Source of the DNA: a virus
Direction: 5' to 3' (one strand)
Length of the DNA: 62,722 nucleotides
IMG/VR virus record: IMGVR_UViG_3300005826_000008
Span: 1-62,722 of that record
Every line of letters begins with the position of its first letter. Position 1 is the stretch's first letter. The translations under genes were made by a program, and so were the position numbers. The notes under the pieces are model-generated. The model was not told the DNA's origin, made no database searches, and was given only the letters and a program-made list of their open reading frames with translations. Shown piece after piece: positions 21,764 through 29,973 of the stretch.

Positions 21764-21848
21764 CGGACGAGCATGTTGGCTGGTCGCGCTGACGCATGTC
21801 TTATAAACATGTATTGAGCATGAGGTTCAATTCCTCCTCGTCCGACCA
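21764..21848 (+). tRNA. tRNA with anticodon TAT (Ile)
   Basis: Acceptor CGGACGA/TCGTCCG, anticodon stem CATGT/ACATG with loop CTTATAA, T arm GAGG/CCTC, CCA. The D and variable regions are longer than usual. Confidence 0.78.
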
Positions 21849-21862
21849 GGAGAAATACAAAG

Positions 21863-22153
21863 ATGTTATCAAAAGATAATATAAAGCGTGAGATTGCATT
21901 ATTTGCAAGAGAGAATGCATGTAAAGTACATAGCCAGTTTTATTTTGATCCTGAAACTGAAGCTGAGGCAAAAAAAGAAATAAGTGATGCTGTAAACAAT
22001 CCAGACAGCTGGATACTTATTGATACTGATCGTTTTGACGGTAAAATTGAAATGTGTTTTGATTGTGAGCCTCTTGATGATCAATTAAGGGCTTATGTTA
22101 CTTTGGGTAGTGCACGAGAAAGTGTTTTGCATATAGAAGTAATTGGTGAATGA
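21863..22153 (+). CDS. Hypothetical protein (96 aa)
   Basis: Not recognised. AGGAGAAA precedes the start (MLSKDNIKRE). Alpha-beta composition. It runs up to the purH start. Confidence 0.68.
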   Translation: MLSKDNIKREIALFARENACKVHSQFYFDPETEAEAKKEISDAVNNPDSWILIDTDRFDGKIEMCFDCEPLDDQLRAYVTLGSARESVLHIEVIGE

Positions 22154-22154
22154 T

Positions 22155-22742
22155 ATGTCATTGAAATTGGCGTTATTATCTGTCAGTGATAAAACTGGAT
22201 TGATTCCTTTTGCAAAAGGAATTGTTGAAGAAGGCTTTACTATATTGTCAACAGGAGGTACTGCAAAAGCTTTGAAAGAAGCAGGCATTCCTGTTACTTT
22301 AGTTGAAGAATATACTGCTAGCCCAGAAGTAATGGGAGGTAGAGTTAAGACACTTCATCCAGCAATTCATGGTGGACTTCTTGCTAGAAAAGACGTGGAT
22401 GATGCTGATCTAATTCGTATCTATGCGGAGTATATAGATTTAGTTGTAGTTAATTTGTATCCTTTTGAGTACACGGTTACTAAGCCTGGAGTTACTATGG
22501 TTGAAGCAATAGAGAACATTGACATTGGTGGACCATCAATGCTTCGAAGCGCAGCAAAAAATCATGAACGAGTTACAGTTGTTTGTGACCCTTCAGATTA
22601 TGATAGGGTCTTGGAAGAATTGCGGTGGGGAGAAGTATCACCTGATTTTCGTTTAGAATTAGCAATTAAAGTATTTAATAGGACATCTTATTATGATTCA
22701 GTAATTGCAGATTTCTTATGGCACTGTAAGATGTATTGCTAA
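22155..22742 (+). CDS. purH: IMP cyclohydrolase (PurH N-terminal domain only)
   Basis: A 195-residue protein matching the N-terminal IMP cyclohydrolase (MGS-like) domain of PurH, which closes FAICAR to IMP. Recognisable segments: LLSVSDKTGLIPFAKG, LSTGGTAKALKEAG, RVKTLHPAIHGGLLARKD, VVNLYPFE and IENIDIGGPSMLRSAAKNH. The C-terminal AICAR transformylase domain is absent; the frame ends normally after the cyclohydrolase domain. Either a stand-alone enzyme or a remnant. With purN at 6947 it suggests boosted purine synthesis. Confidence 0.92.
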   Translation: MSLKLALLSVSDKTGLIPFAKGIVEEGFTILSTGGTAKALKEAGIPVTLVEEYTASPEVMGGRVKTLHPAIHGGLLARKDVDDADLIRIYAEYIDLVVVNLYPFEYTVTKPGVTMVEAIENIDIGGPSMLRSAAKNHERVTVVCDPSDYDRVLEELRWGEVSPDFRLELAIKVFNRTSYYDSVIADFLWHCKMYC

Positions 22743-22808
22743 AATGTTTGTTGAATTTGTTATATAACAAATGAATGTGTTAGAACGTAAATGGTTAGCG
22801 GACTGATT

Positions 22809-22882
22809 GTGTCAGAAGGCAAATGGTTAGCCGTGCGAATGTGGCTCGCAAGTAGTCGGTTCGATTCCGACCTGACACTCCA
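22809..22882 (+). tRNA. tRNA-His (GTG)
   Basis: Acceptor GTGTCAG/CTGACAC, D stem GGC/GCC, anticodon stem TGCGA/TCGCA with loop ATGTGGC, T arm GTCGG/CCGAC, CCA. Confidence 0.88.
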
Positions 22883-22883
22883 T

Positions 22884-22968
22884 TAGATTGATTGGTGGGT
22901 TTGAGTCCTTAGCCTCAGCGCCAAACGCCTTGGTAAAGCATGTGTGAAAATGTCAAGTCAATCTAATA
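22884..22968 (+). other. 85-base hairpin unit with tRNA-arm-like pieces
   Basis: TTAGATTGA and TCAATCTAA form a perfect outer helix. Inside are a T-loop-like GGGTTTGAGTCC and CGCCA followed by a D-loop-like TTGGTA. It resembles the permuted tRNA units but lacks the GGATTACATT box. Confidence 0.4.
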
Positions 22969-22969
22969 T

Positions 22970-23046
22970 GGTTCCTTAGCTCAGTTGGGAGAGCAACGGA
23001 TTGAAGATCCGTGTTAGCGTCGGTTCAAACCCGACAGGAACCACCA
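22970..23046 (+). tRNA. tRNA-Phe (GAA), second copy
   Basis: Acceptor GGTTCCT/AGGAACC, D stem GCTC/GAGC, anticodon stem ACGGA/TCCGT with loop TTGAAGA, CCA. Confidence 0.93.
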
Positions 23047-23066
23047 TTTAATTAGTGATTATTAAT

Positions 23067-23480
23067 ATGATTTGTCCATTTTGCAATTCTCAGATACCGT
23101 TGGTAGATGTAGTTGAGACAGAGTGGTCTTTAATAAGACCACCAAATGGTATTTGCAGAATTCATAGACCATTCATTGTTGGTGTTCTTAATGAATCAGA
23201 TTCTGGTCATTATGGGTATTGGATTGCGGCAGGTGGTGCTCAGATAATTCTTAATATTGGTAAAGAGCTTACTATAGTTAATAAGTTCAATTCAGTATAT
23301 GAATGCTGTGGAAAAAATTATGCAAAAAATAAATACTATCTTCTTTACAGAGATGGTTGGTGTTATGCTTCAGCTTTCCTTAAGGAAAGATTATATACAA
23401 TCAATTATATGATTGATATCTCCCCTGATAATTTTAATTATATTCTCAAAAGGATGGAAAGGTTAAAGGTATTTTTATGA
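23067..23480 (+). CDS. Zinc-finger small protein (137 aa), C-terminal motif family
   Basis: Start chosen at MICPFCNSQIP; a GTG at 23055 is possible. CPFC near the start and CCGK further on suggest a zinc site. It ends MERLKVFL, the shared motif. The next small ORF overlaps its stop. Confidence 0.68.
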   Translation: MICPFCNSQIPLVDVVETEWSLIRPPNGICRIHRPFIVGVLNESDSGHYGYWIAAGGAQIILNIGKELTIVNKFNSVYECCGKNYAKNKYYLLYRDGWCYASAFLKERLYTINYMIDISPDNFNYILKRMERLKVFL

Positions 23481-23602
23481 GGATTGCCAGTGAAGAATTG
23501 GATAAAGAGAAATTTGATGAGCTTTTTGATAAGATTGTAGAAAGATTAAAAGAAAAAGGTATAATCTCAGAAGATGATCCATATCATTATTTAATAAGTT
23601 AA
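23477..23602 (+). CDS. Small acidic protein (41 aa)
   Basis: ATG overlaps the preceding stop (ATGA). The frame reads MRIASEELDKEKFDELFDKI to YHYLIS and stops two bases before a tRNA. Helical and acidic; function unknown. Confidence 0.55.
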   Translation: MRIASEELDKEKFDELFDKIVERLKEKGIISEDDPYHYLIS

Positions 23603-23603
23603 C

Positions 23604-23680
23604 CGGGTAGGACGGTGTGGTTTCACCTAACCTCTCTGATAAAGAGGTTGTTAGGAGTTCAATTCTCCTCTGCCCGATCA
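23604..23680 (+). tRNA. tRNA-Ile (GAT), third copy
   Basis: Acceptor CGGGTAG/CTGCCCG, D stem GGTG/CACC, anticodon stem ACCTCT/AGAGGT with loop CTGATAA, T arm AGGAG/CTCCT. Ends ATCA rather than CCA. Confidence 0.85.
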
Positions 23681-23704
23681 TTTATATATTCAAAGGAAAT
23701 TAAT

Positions 23705-24055
23705 ATGCACAGTGAAATAAGTAAGAGTATAATTTGGTATTTTGCGTTATTTCTTTTTCTAGGAATTGTTGCAACATCTGTAACATTAGCGATACAACCA
23801 ACATGGCTTGGTTTTGAACATAAATCATTTGTTGAGAGCCATCAATATATTGAGGCAAGAAAGACAGAAGTAGCAAATGATATTGAAAAATATTATGAGC
23901 TTTCGGCTAGGATTAAACTGTATGAAAGAGAAGGCAATTACAAAGTTGCTGAAGCATTAGAGATGCAACAGCGTGCACTTGGTAGAAAAATCAAGAAGGC
24001 ATTAAATCAGATTCCGGTATCAGAACGACCAGAAGGTTCTGAACAATTTGAATAA
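23705..24055 (+). CDS. Membrane-anchored hypothetical protein (116 aa)
   Basis: Start at MHSEISKSIIWYF; an earlier open frame runs through the tRNA and is rejected. Residues 9-32 form one membrane segment (WYFALFLFLGIVATSVTLAI), and the rest is a charged helical domain probably outside the cytoplasm. The next gene encodes a secreted or lipoprotein-like product, so the two may act together at the envelope. Confidence 0.7.
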   Translation: MHSEISKSIIWYFALFLFLGIVATSVTLAIQPTWLGFEHKSFVESHQYIEARKTEVANDIEKYYELSARIKLYEREGNYKVAEALEMQQRALGRKIKKALNQIPVSERPEGSEQFE

Positions 24056-24071
24056 TTGGAGATTTTTAATT

Positions 24072-24662
24072 ATGAATAGTTTGTATAAATTTGGTTTGGC
24101 GGCGGTAGCAGTAACGTGTTTGATGGCAAGTAATTGTGATGAAAAGAGAACTTCAAGTTCAGAAGAAAAAGATAAGAATGTAGTAGAAGCGCAGCAATTA
24201 CTTTATCAAAAGTCACAACCAGTTCCTAAGTTTCAATATTCATTGGAACGGGACGTAGCTATTCAATTATATAAAGCAAGGAATGAACGTGTGACCACTT
24301 GGACAGTATGGCGTTCTGATATGGGTCAAATTGAAGGAGATTGTCCTTCTGTTGGTTATCCGATTCCTTATGATACAAGTTTGACAAATCCATTGCAAAC
24401 TCAAATTTATGGAGGTTACCAATCAATTACTTCTACTGCTGTAGAGCAAGCAGAACCAAATGGACTATTCTCATCGAAGAATAGTATTGCAACATGGGTA
24501 CGTTGTATTACTAAAGTTGGAGATGAAGAGGTTGAAGCTCCAGTGTATGTTGAAAGTAAAGTAACTGCATATCCATTTCCTGTGGATGTGGATTATGAAA
24601 AGAATAGAGTTGTGCCTGTCAAAGCAGGTAAGCCATCGGTCACAATCAAGGTTAATAAGTAA
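24072..24662 (+). CDS. Exported/lipoprotein-like protein (196 aa)
   Basis: Start MNSLYKFGLAAVAV with GGAG upstream. A hydrophobic signal region ends at LMASNC, a lipobox-like cysteine though with an unusual -1 Asn. The mature part has two or three cysteines. No family recognised. Possibly a periplasmic partner of the preceding membrane protein. Confidence 0.68.
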   Translation: MNSLYKFGLAAVAVTCLMASNCDEKRTSSSEEKDKNVVEAQQLLYQKSQPVPKFQYSLERDVAIQLYKARNERVTTWTVWRSDMGQIEGDCPSVGYPIPYDTSLTNPLQTQIYGGYQSITSTAVEQAEPNGLFSSKNSIATWVRCITKVGDEEVEAPVYVESKVTAYPFPVDVDYEKNRVVPVKAGKPSVTIKVNK

Positions 24663-24682
24663 TTTATAACATTCCATAAGGC

Positions 24683-24711
24683 TTGACACGGGCATTATTC
24701 GTAGTTAAGTT
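24683..24711 (+). promoter_or_regulatory. Predicted promoter for tRNA-Gln (TTGACA-17-TAAGTT)
   Basis: TTGACA 24683-24688 and TAAGTT 24706-24711, just upstream of the tRNA at 24723. Confidence 0.65.
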
Positions 24712-24722
24712 AGTGGAGCATA

Positions 24723-24791
24723 GGGATGTCGTTCAATGGTAGGACAAGGGATTTTGATTCCCTGAATTAGAGTTCGACTCTCTACATCCCT
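24723..24791 (+). tRNA. tRNA-Gln (TTG)
   Basis: Acceptor GGGATGT/ACATCCC, anticodon stem AGGGA/TCCCT with loop TTTTGAT, T arm AGAG/CTCT. CCA not encoded. Confidence 0.88.
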
Positions 24792-24796
24792 TCTAA

Positions 24797-24939
24797 GAAA
24801 CAAATGCTCGATAGGATTACATTTACAATAGCATTCCAAGCCGGAGATGGAGGTCCGATTCCTTCTGCGCGGTTTATATCTGCGCATAGTTTAATGGTAT
24901 GACTCCGTCGTTAAATATCTTGTCACTTCTTGTTGTTTC
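24797..24939 (+). tRNA. Element copy 14 holding a permuted tRNA-Gly (TCC)
   Basis: Outer helix GAAACAA (24797-24803) / TTGTTTC (24933-24939); second helix GATAG/CTTGTC. The 3' half (24831-24872: GC ATTCCAA GC CGG, T arm GGAGG/CCTTC, acceptor TGCGCGG) precedes a 7-base linker and the 5' half (24880-24907: CTGCGCA, TA, D arm GTT/GAC, CCG). Joining them gives a perfect anticodon stem CCGGC/GCCGG with U33 and anticodon TCC, and a full acceptor helix. This is the best reconstruction across the proposed splice point. Confidence 0.78.
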
Positions 24940-24962
24940 ATTAATATTATTATCATATTGTC

Positions 24963-25292
24963 ATGAATACAGAAAATTCTACATTAGATGGTGATGTTCC
25001 AGATCCTTGCCCTATTTGTGGTAGACCGAATTATCACCCATCAGATCATCATATGGTTCCTAAGTCAAGAGGCGGAAGAGCTACTGAAACTATTTGTGCA
25101 GATTGTCATAGGGCAATTCATTCTTTATTCACCAATAAAGAATTAGAAGAGAAATATAATACTCCAGAGGTTTTGCTTGATAATGAATCTTTTGCGAAGA
25201 TGATTAAGTTTATTTCAAAACAAGATCCTAGAGGTAGAGTTACAACTAAAAAAAGCAAAGACCGAATTAAAAGAGGAAGAGGAAGACCATGA
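24963..25292 (+). CDS. HNH endonuclease (109 aa)
   Basis: A compact HNH protein: CPICGRPNYH with a zinc pair, then SDHHMVPKSRGGRATETICADCHRAIHSLF, where DHH, N/H and the closing CxxCH match the HNH core (the motif is quoted in two parts: SDHHMVPKSRGG and ICADCHRAIHSLF). The basic tail (KKSKDRIKRGRGRP) should aid DNA binding. Overlaps the next gene by 4 bases. Confidence 0.85.
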   Translation: MNTENSTLDGDVPDPCPICGRPNYHPSDHHMVPKSRGGRATETICADCHRAIHSLFTNKELEEKYNTPEVLLDNESFAKMIKFISKQDPRGRVTTKKSKDRIKRGRGRP

Positions 25293-26167
25293 GTAGAGAG
25301 CTGTCTTTAGAAGAGAAAGAGCTCGATATAATTGATGCGTTTAATATATTGGCTATAGAACTTGGATCAAATAATATTTCTAGGATTTCTCAGAATATTG
25401 GGAAGCTGGAATTTCTTATAAATAGTGATATCCTTATTAAAAAGACAAATCATTATGATGAAAAACCTGTTTTTTGTTATGTTGAGATGCCAAAAGGTTT
25501 GGAGAATAATAATATAATTAACGCAAAAGAAATCATTGAAGGTTTAAAAAACAATGAAACCGTTGTTGAATTGCAACTACAACATAATGGTCAGAAAGTC
25601 TCTCCTCTTGATTTAAATGTGCAACTTGATTTTTTCTTGATTAAAAACAAAATTAAGATTAATGAAGTATCACCAGATGACTTTATTGATTCTAATTATA
25701 TTAATCAATTCAATTCATTCAATATGAATTGTTATAAATCTATTCTTGGTATGCTTAGAGAGATTAGAAGAGAGTTAGAGTCTGTGGAGCCGGTGGGTAA
25801 TAAACTTCTGGATAATTTTGATAGAGAAAGGGATCAATTGGTTGATCTTTTTATTAAAGAGCAAAGTGGATTTGTTATGGAGCATTTTCTTAATTATGAA
25901 GCCATGTTAGCAAGAAAAAAGGATAAGGTAATTGATCTATTAAGAAGTCATAGTAGATATTCAAAAATGCTATCTGACATTTATAATAGAAGAGAACAGT
26001 CAGTTAAAAACTTAGTTTCTTTTAGAGTTAAGGAGCTTATTAAGAATTTCAGTTCTTATGATAGGTATTTGTATGTTTTTCCTCTCGGAAGAATTGTTAC
26101 ATTGAAATATATTGTAATGTTTAGTTTGGATGAGATTATGGAAGAAAATGGAGTGAGGATTCTTTAA
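25289..26167 (+). CDS. Hypothetical protein (292 aa)
   Basis: Not recognised. Largely helical; a likely coiled-coil section at residues 150-230. It starts within the stop of the HNH gene and ends one base before coaB, so it belongs to the same transcription unit. Confidence 0.75.
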   Translation: MSRELSLEEKELDIIDAFNILAIELGSNNISRISQNIGKLEFLINSDILIKKTNHYDEKPVFCYVEMPKGLENNNIINAKEIIEGLKNNETVVELQLQHNGQKVSPLDLNVQLDFFLIKNKIKINEVSPDDFIDSNYINQFNSFNMNCYKSILGMLREIRRELESVEPVGNKLLDNFDRERDQLVDLFIKEQSGFVMEHFLNYEAMLARKKDKVIDLLRSHSRYSKMLSDIYNRREQSVKNLVSFRVKELIKNFSSYDRYLYVFPLGRIVTLKYIVMFSLDEIMEENGVRIL

Positions 26168-26168
26168 T

Positions 26169-26888
26169 ATGTCTAAAAAGAAAGTATTAGTTACTGCTGG
26201 TTCTACTAGAGTAATGATTGATCAGGTAAGGTGTATCTCTAATATCTTTGGAGGAAAGACTGGTGAGGTAATTGCTAGGGCTTTTGGAGATAGTTGCTGT
26301 GATGTTACGCTTCTTACTTCAGCAAAAGAATCTTATGTAAGGGATAAAATTAAGTACAATACTTATGATGAGCTTTATGATAATATGGAAAAGCTTATTA
26401 AGACTGGGGATTTTGATGTAGTGATTCATTCTGCAGCGGTTAGTGATTATAAAATCTCAGGTATATTTGAGATTTATAATCAAGAATGTTTTGGAGGAGA
26501 AAGTATTGGGGTTGCTAAGAAATTTAGTCTATCCAAAATTGATTCTTCTACGAAGGTATCCTCATCTAGCCCAGAACTATTTCTTAAATTGGTTCCAACG
26601 GAAAAGATTGTAGATAAGATTCGTGATGAATGGGGGTTCGAAGGAACTCTTGTAAAGTTTAAACTTCAGGTAGGAATATCTGATCAGGAATTAGTAGACA
26701 TAGCGTACAAGAGCATGGTGCATTCTAAAGCAGATCTGATAGTTGCGAATTGTCTTGAATGGTCAGCAGACAGAGCTTTTATATTGAATACTGGTAGGTT
26801 TAATAATATGGAGATAGAAGAAGTTGAAAGGCGTCAACTTGCTCCTGCATTAGTCAAAAGGATAGGTACAACTAGGTTTTCACAATGA
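26169..26888 (+). CDS. coaB: Phosphopantothenate-cysteine ligase-like protein (CoaB)
   Basis: A 239-residue protein of the CoaB half of CoaBC, which joins phosphopantothenate and cysteine in coenzyme A synthesis. VLVTAGSTRVMIDQVRCISN and FGGKTGEVIARAF match the nucleotide-binding start; HSAAVSDYK is the conserved substrate segment; LVKFKLQVG corresponds to the usual GFKLE strand; LIVANCLEW to the LVaN motif. In most bacteria CoaB is fused behind CoaC; here it is separate and comes first, with a 4-base overlap to coaC. Confidence 0.88.
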   Translation: MSKKKVLVTAGSTRVMIDQVRCISNIFGGKTGEVIARAFGDSCCDVTLLTSAKESYVRDKIKYNTYDELYDNMEKLIKTGDFDVVIHSAAVSDYKISGIFEIYNQECFGGESIGVAKKFSLSKIDSSTKVSSSSPELFLKLVPTEKIVDKIRDEWGFEGTLVKFKLQVGISDQELVDIAYKSMVHSKADLIVANCLEWSADRAFILNTGRFNNMEIEEVERRQLAPALVKRIGTTRFSQ

Positions 26889-27586
26889 GAGTATTACTTG
26901 GTATTACAGGTAGTGTTGCAGCTAAGTTAGATTTGAAATTAGCTGATGCATTGAAGGCTGCGGGACATGATATAATGTATGTCTTTACAAAGTCAGCCGA
27001 GAATTTTTCATCATTGCAGTTTAGTAGTGCTTATAGAGGATGGGATGATGATAAACAGTCTGCTGAGGTACTAGAAGAATGTGTTCGTAAGGATTGGTGG
27101 ACTGATGATGATGAGTTCCCAGTTAAATATGATAATGTTAAGGAAGATGGATCATTAATTATTCCACATATTATTCTTAAAGATTGGGCAGAGGTATTTC
27201 TTATTGCTCCATTAACAGCTAATACTTTAGCAAAGATCTCTAATGGAATTGCAGATAATCTATTGACTTGTATTTTTCGGGCTTGGAATATGAATAAGCC
27301 TATTGTATTAGCGCCTGCAATGAATACTAATATGTGGAAACACCCCATAACAAAGAAAAATATATGGGATTTACAGAATACATACTCTGTATCATTTAGT
27401 GAATGGTATCAAGAAACAGGTGGGATTAGATATACTGACGACTCTCTCCTTATAGATAAGAAGATGCGTTATACATCAAGAATGTATATCGTTCTTCCTG
27501 TCGAGAAGAAACTAGCTTGCGGAGCTTTTGGTAAAGGAGCGCTAGCTCCAATTCATAATATTGTTGATTTGGTTAATAAATTATAA
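26885..27586 (+). CDS. coaC: Phosphopantothenoylcysteine decarboxylase-like flavoprotein (CoaC)
   Basis: A 233-residue flavoprotein. LLGITGSVAAKLDLKLADAL binds FMN; LIAPLTANTLAKISNGIADN is the PASANT-like active loop; APAMNTNMWKHP is the diagnostic PXMNXXMW motif; LACGAFGKGALA is the substrate-recognition clamp with its cysteine. All catalytic signatures are present. Separate coaB and coaC in reversed order suggest a rearranged bacterial coaBC. The pair could sustain CoA levels in infected cells. Confidence 0.9.
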   Translation: MRVLLGITGSVAAKLDLKLADALKAAGHDIMYVFTKSAENFSSLQFSSAYRGWDDDKQSAEVLEECVRKDWWTDDDEFPVKYDNVKEDGSLIIPHIILKDWAEVFLIAPLTANTLAKISNGIADNLLTCIFRAWNMNKPIVLAPAMNTNMWKHPITKKNIWDLQNTYSVSFSEWYQETGGIRYTDDSLLIDKKMRYTSRMYIVLPVEKKLACGAFGKGALAPIHNIVDLVNKL

Positions 27587-27594
27587 GAGGAAAT

Positions 27595-28695
27595 ATGAAG
27601 ATTAAGAATATTTTTATTTTACTATTGATTGGGTTATGTTCCGGCTTTAGTTGGGACGCAAAAGCTGATGATGCTTATTGGCTTGATAGTATGGATCTTT
27701 CTGGAGATTTAAGATATAGGATTGAATCTGTTGATCAAGAATATGAGGTAGCTAGGCATAGCCATTCTTTGAGTGCTAGACTTAATTTTGTTGGATATGT
27801 ATCTAATGATTTAAATATTGTTCTTGGTCTTGGAACGGGTTCTAATGATGATCCATCGAGTGAAGACCAGACTCTTGGTGGTGGTTTTTCTGCCAAACCT
27901 ATTTGGTTAAACCTTGCATATTTCAATTATTCTCCAGTTGATTGGGGAAGTCTTAATGCGGGCAAAATGGAAAACCCATTCAAATTTGTTGGTGATAATG
28001 AATTAGTTTGGGATTCAGATTTAAATCCTGAAGGACTTGCTCTTAAATTCGAACCTCAATTTGAGAATGTTTCTCCTTTTGTAAGAGGGGCTTTCTTTTG
28101 GGCTGAAGAAAGAGAAGATGATAGGGACACTATTCTTATTGGAAGTGAATTTGGTTTAAAGGTATTTACGAAGAGTTTTTATGTCTTAGCAGGAGGGAGG
28201 TATATCCATTTCAATAATATGAAGGGACACCAAGTATTATTAGACTCTCGTAATAGTTTTGGCAATGCTGCTCGTGCAGACTCTGATGGAGAGTTGTATT
28301 ATCTAAATGGATACAAATTACTTGGAGAGTTCTTTGAATTAGGTGGTAAAGTTAGTAATGTTAAATGGAAGCTATTTGCTGATTATGTGGATAATACAGA
28401 GGTCAATTTTGATAATAAGGCTTGGTTGGTAGGTGCGTCATTAGGTGAATGCAATAGAGCTTTAGATATTTGTACTAGGTATTCATATAGAAATGTTGAG
28501 AAAAATTCTGTGGTTGGAGCATTTTCTGATTATGACTTTGCTGGTGGAGTTACTGGAAGCAAAGGGCATGAAGTTAATGTTGGTACTAATCTAAGTGATT
28601 ATGTTGGTACACAGGTTTCTTATTTCAATAATGAATTTGGAGATTTGCAAGTAAGTTATCAGAAAGTACAAATTGATTTTTCTGCTAGATTTTGA
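27595..28695 (+). CDS. Putative outer-membrane porin
   Basis: A 366-residue beta-barrel protein. It has a signal peptide (IKNIFILLLIGLCSGFSWDA, cleavage near AKA-DD), alternating beta strands, and a C-terminal phenylalanine (VQIDFSARF) as needed for BAM-mediated insertion. The passage AGKMENPFKFVGDNELVWDS followed by DLNPEGLAL fits the Porin_5-type putative porin family. GAGGAAA precedes the start. It implies a Gram-negative host. A phage porin could change permeability or block superinfection receptors; that is inference. Confidence 0.8.
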   Translation: MKIKNIFILLLIGLCSGFSWDAKADDAYWLDSMDLSGDLRYRIESVDQEYEVARHSHSLSARLNFVGYVSNDLNIVLGLGTGSNDDPSSEDQTLGGGFSAKPIWLNLAYFNYSPVDWGSLNAGKMENPFKFVGDNELVWDSDLNPEGLALKFEPQFENVSPFVRGAFFWAEEREDDRDTILIGSEFGLKVFTKSFYVLAGGRYIHFNNMKGHQVLLDSRNSFGNAARADSDGELYYLNGYKLLGEFFELGGKVSNVKWKLFADYVDNTEVNFDNKAWLVGASLGECNRALDICTRYSYRNVEKNSVVGAFSDYDFAGGVTGSKGHEVNVGTNLSDYVGTQVSYFNNEFGDLQVSYQKVQIDFSARF

Positions 28696-28705
28696 GGTTT
28701 AGGAT

Positions 28706-29125
28706 ATGTCATTAACATCACTTAAGGCTAAGATTATTAGTTGTATTAGATCAGGTAGATATGAGACATTTATAAGTGATCGTGGTAAAGTAATTGTTGA
28801 AACTTCTTTATTCTTACATAAAGATGGGGACATGACTCCTAATTTTAAAGATATGATCTTTAATCATATTGCTGATCTAAAGCCAGAAGAAATTGATTCT
28901 TTGGAAAGATATCAATATAGTTTACTTGATACAATTGAACTTTTGCGAATGGCAAGTAATGGATCTTATGGGGGATTAGGATTAGAGACTGTTGATGCTA
29001 TTTATAATTTACTTTGTGGAAGGCTTGATAATTGGGCGTATAGTTCATCACAGTATGATGAATGTGTAAAGAAGATGTTAGAGATAACATTAGAGGAACA
29101 CAGAAATTCATTTTGGAGAAAATAA
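28706..29125 (+). CDS. Hypothetical protein (139 aa)
   Basis: Not recognised. GAGGTTTAGGA precedes the start (MSLTSLKAKIISC). Helical, soluble. Followed after one base by the next gene. Confidence 0.7.
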   Translation: MSLTSLKAKIISCIRSGRYETFISDRGKVIVETSLFLHKDGDMTPNFKDMIFNHIADLKPEEIDSLERYQYSLLDTIELLRMASNGSYGGLGLETVDAIYNLLCGRLDNWAYSSSQYDECVKKMLEITLEEHRNSFWRK

Positions 29126-29126
29126 A

Positions 29127-29522
29127 ATGGAATTTAAAGATTTAGGATTGGAAGATAAAGATAAGACTGACCAGATTGATGAGAAGGTTCGTGAGAAGCT
29201 TGGAATTGGGTTAAGTGAAATGAAGGATGCTTTATCTCAATCTGTTCAAGAGAGAGCCGTAGAGATTGTTGAGAGTATGATTAATATTGCTCCAATGGGA
29301 GATTATGAAAGGCTCATGGAGGATCCAGATGATATGGCTACTTTTCTTCGAGATGAAGCTCATAAGCCAGAACATTGGGTATTAAACTTCTTAGAGTTCA
29401 AGAACGATCATTTCCATTTCTCTTTTCTTAATAAAGCAATTGATGAGGGCGATAATTTCGTTGGGTCTGTTTTTGTAAGTCAGTCCGGTAAGATTAGGCA
29501 TGCCTTCGCATATGGTGAATAG
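29127..29522 (+). CDS. Hypothetical protein (131 aa)
   Basis: Not recognised. Acidic N-terminal half, beta-rich C-terminal end (FVGSVFVSQSGKIRHAFAYG). Likely co-transcribed with its neighbours. Confidence 0.7.
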   Translation: MEFKDLGLEDKDKTDQIDEKVREKLGIGLSEMKDALSQSVQERAVEIVESMINIAPMGDYERLMEDPDDMATFLRDEAHKPEHWVLNFLEFKNDHFHFSFLNKAIDEGDNFVGSVFVSQSGKIRHAFAYGE

Positions 29523-29562
29523 AATATTTGTTTAGCAAGGCATTAGTGGAAATCTATAGATT

Positions 29563-29973
29563 ATGAGAAAAAGTTTTATATTAGAAAAGTTAGAGAAAGA
29601 AGGAGTTGTTATTTACAAAGGTAAAGGGAACTCTATGACTCCAAGAATTAAATCTGGAGATAAAGTAACTGTCAAAAGAGTTCATCCAAGTATTTTCCGT
29701 AAAGGAGATATGGTTTATTGTAAAGTAAAGGGTAGTTACTTCTTACACTTGATTACTGCAATCAAAGGAGATCAGTATCAAATATCTAACAACCATGGTC
29801 ATGTAAATGGTTGGATTACTAATAAGTCCATTTTCGGTTTGTGTGTTGCAGTTGAGGACCAAGAGATTATATCTTACCAGGATATTTTTAAAAGGGTGTG
29901 TGAAAATGTGGTAGAATTACCTACAACTGTATTAGCTAGTTCTTCATCTTTGGAAGATAAAAATGAAAAGTGA
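29563..29973 (+). CDS. S24/S26 peptidase-like protein
   Basis: A 136-residue protein. KGKGNSMTPRIKSGDKVTVK is the N-terminal box of LexA/signal-peptidase-like serine peptidases, with the candidate nucleophile Ser in GNSM. GDMVYCKVKGSYFLHLITAI follows where the catalytic lysine strand would be; the expected Lys is not clearly in place. No membrane anchor. It may be a peptidase or an inactive relative. Confidence 0.62.
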   Translation: MRKSFILEKLEKEGVVIYKGKGNSMTPRIKSGDKVTVKRVHPSIFRKGDMVYCKVKGSYFLHLITAIKGDQYQISNNHGHVNGWITNKSIFGLCVAVEDQEIISYQDIFKRVCENVVELPTTVLASSSSLEDKNEK

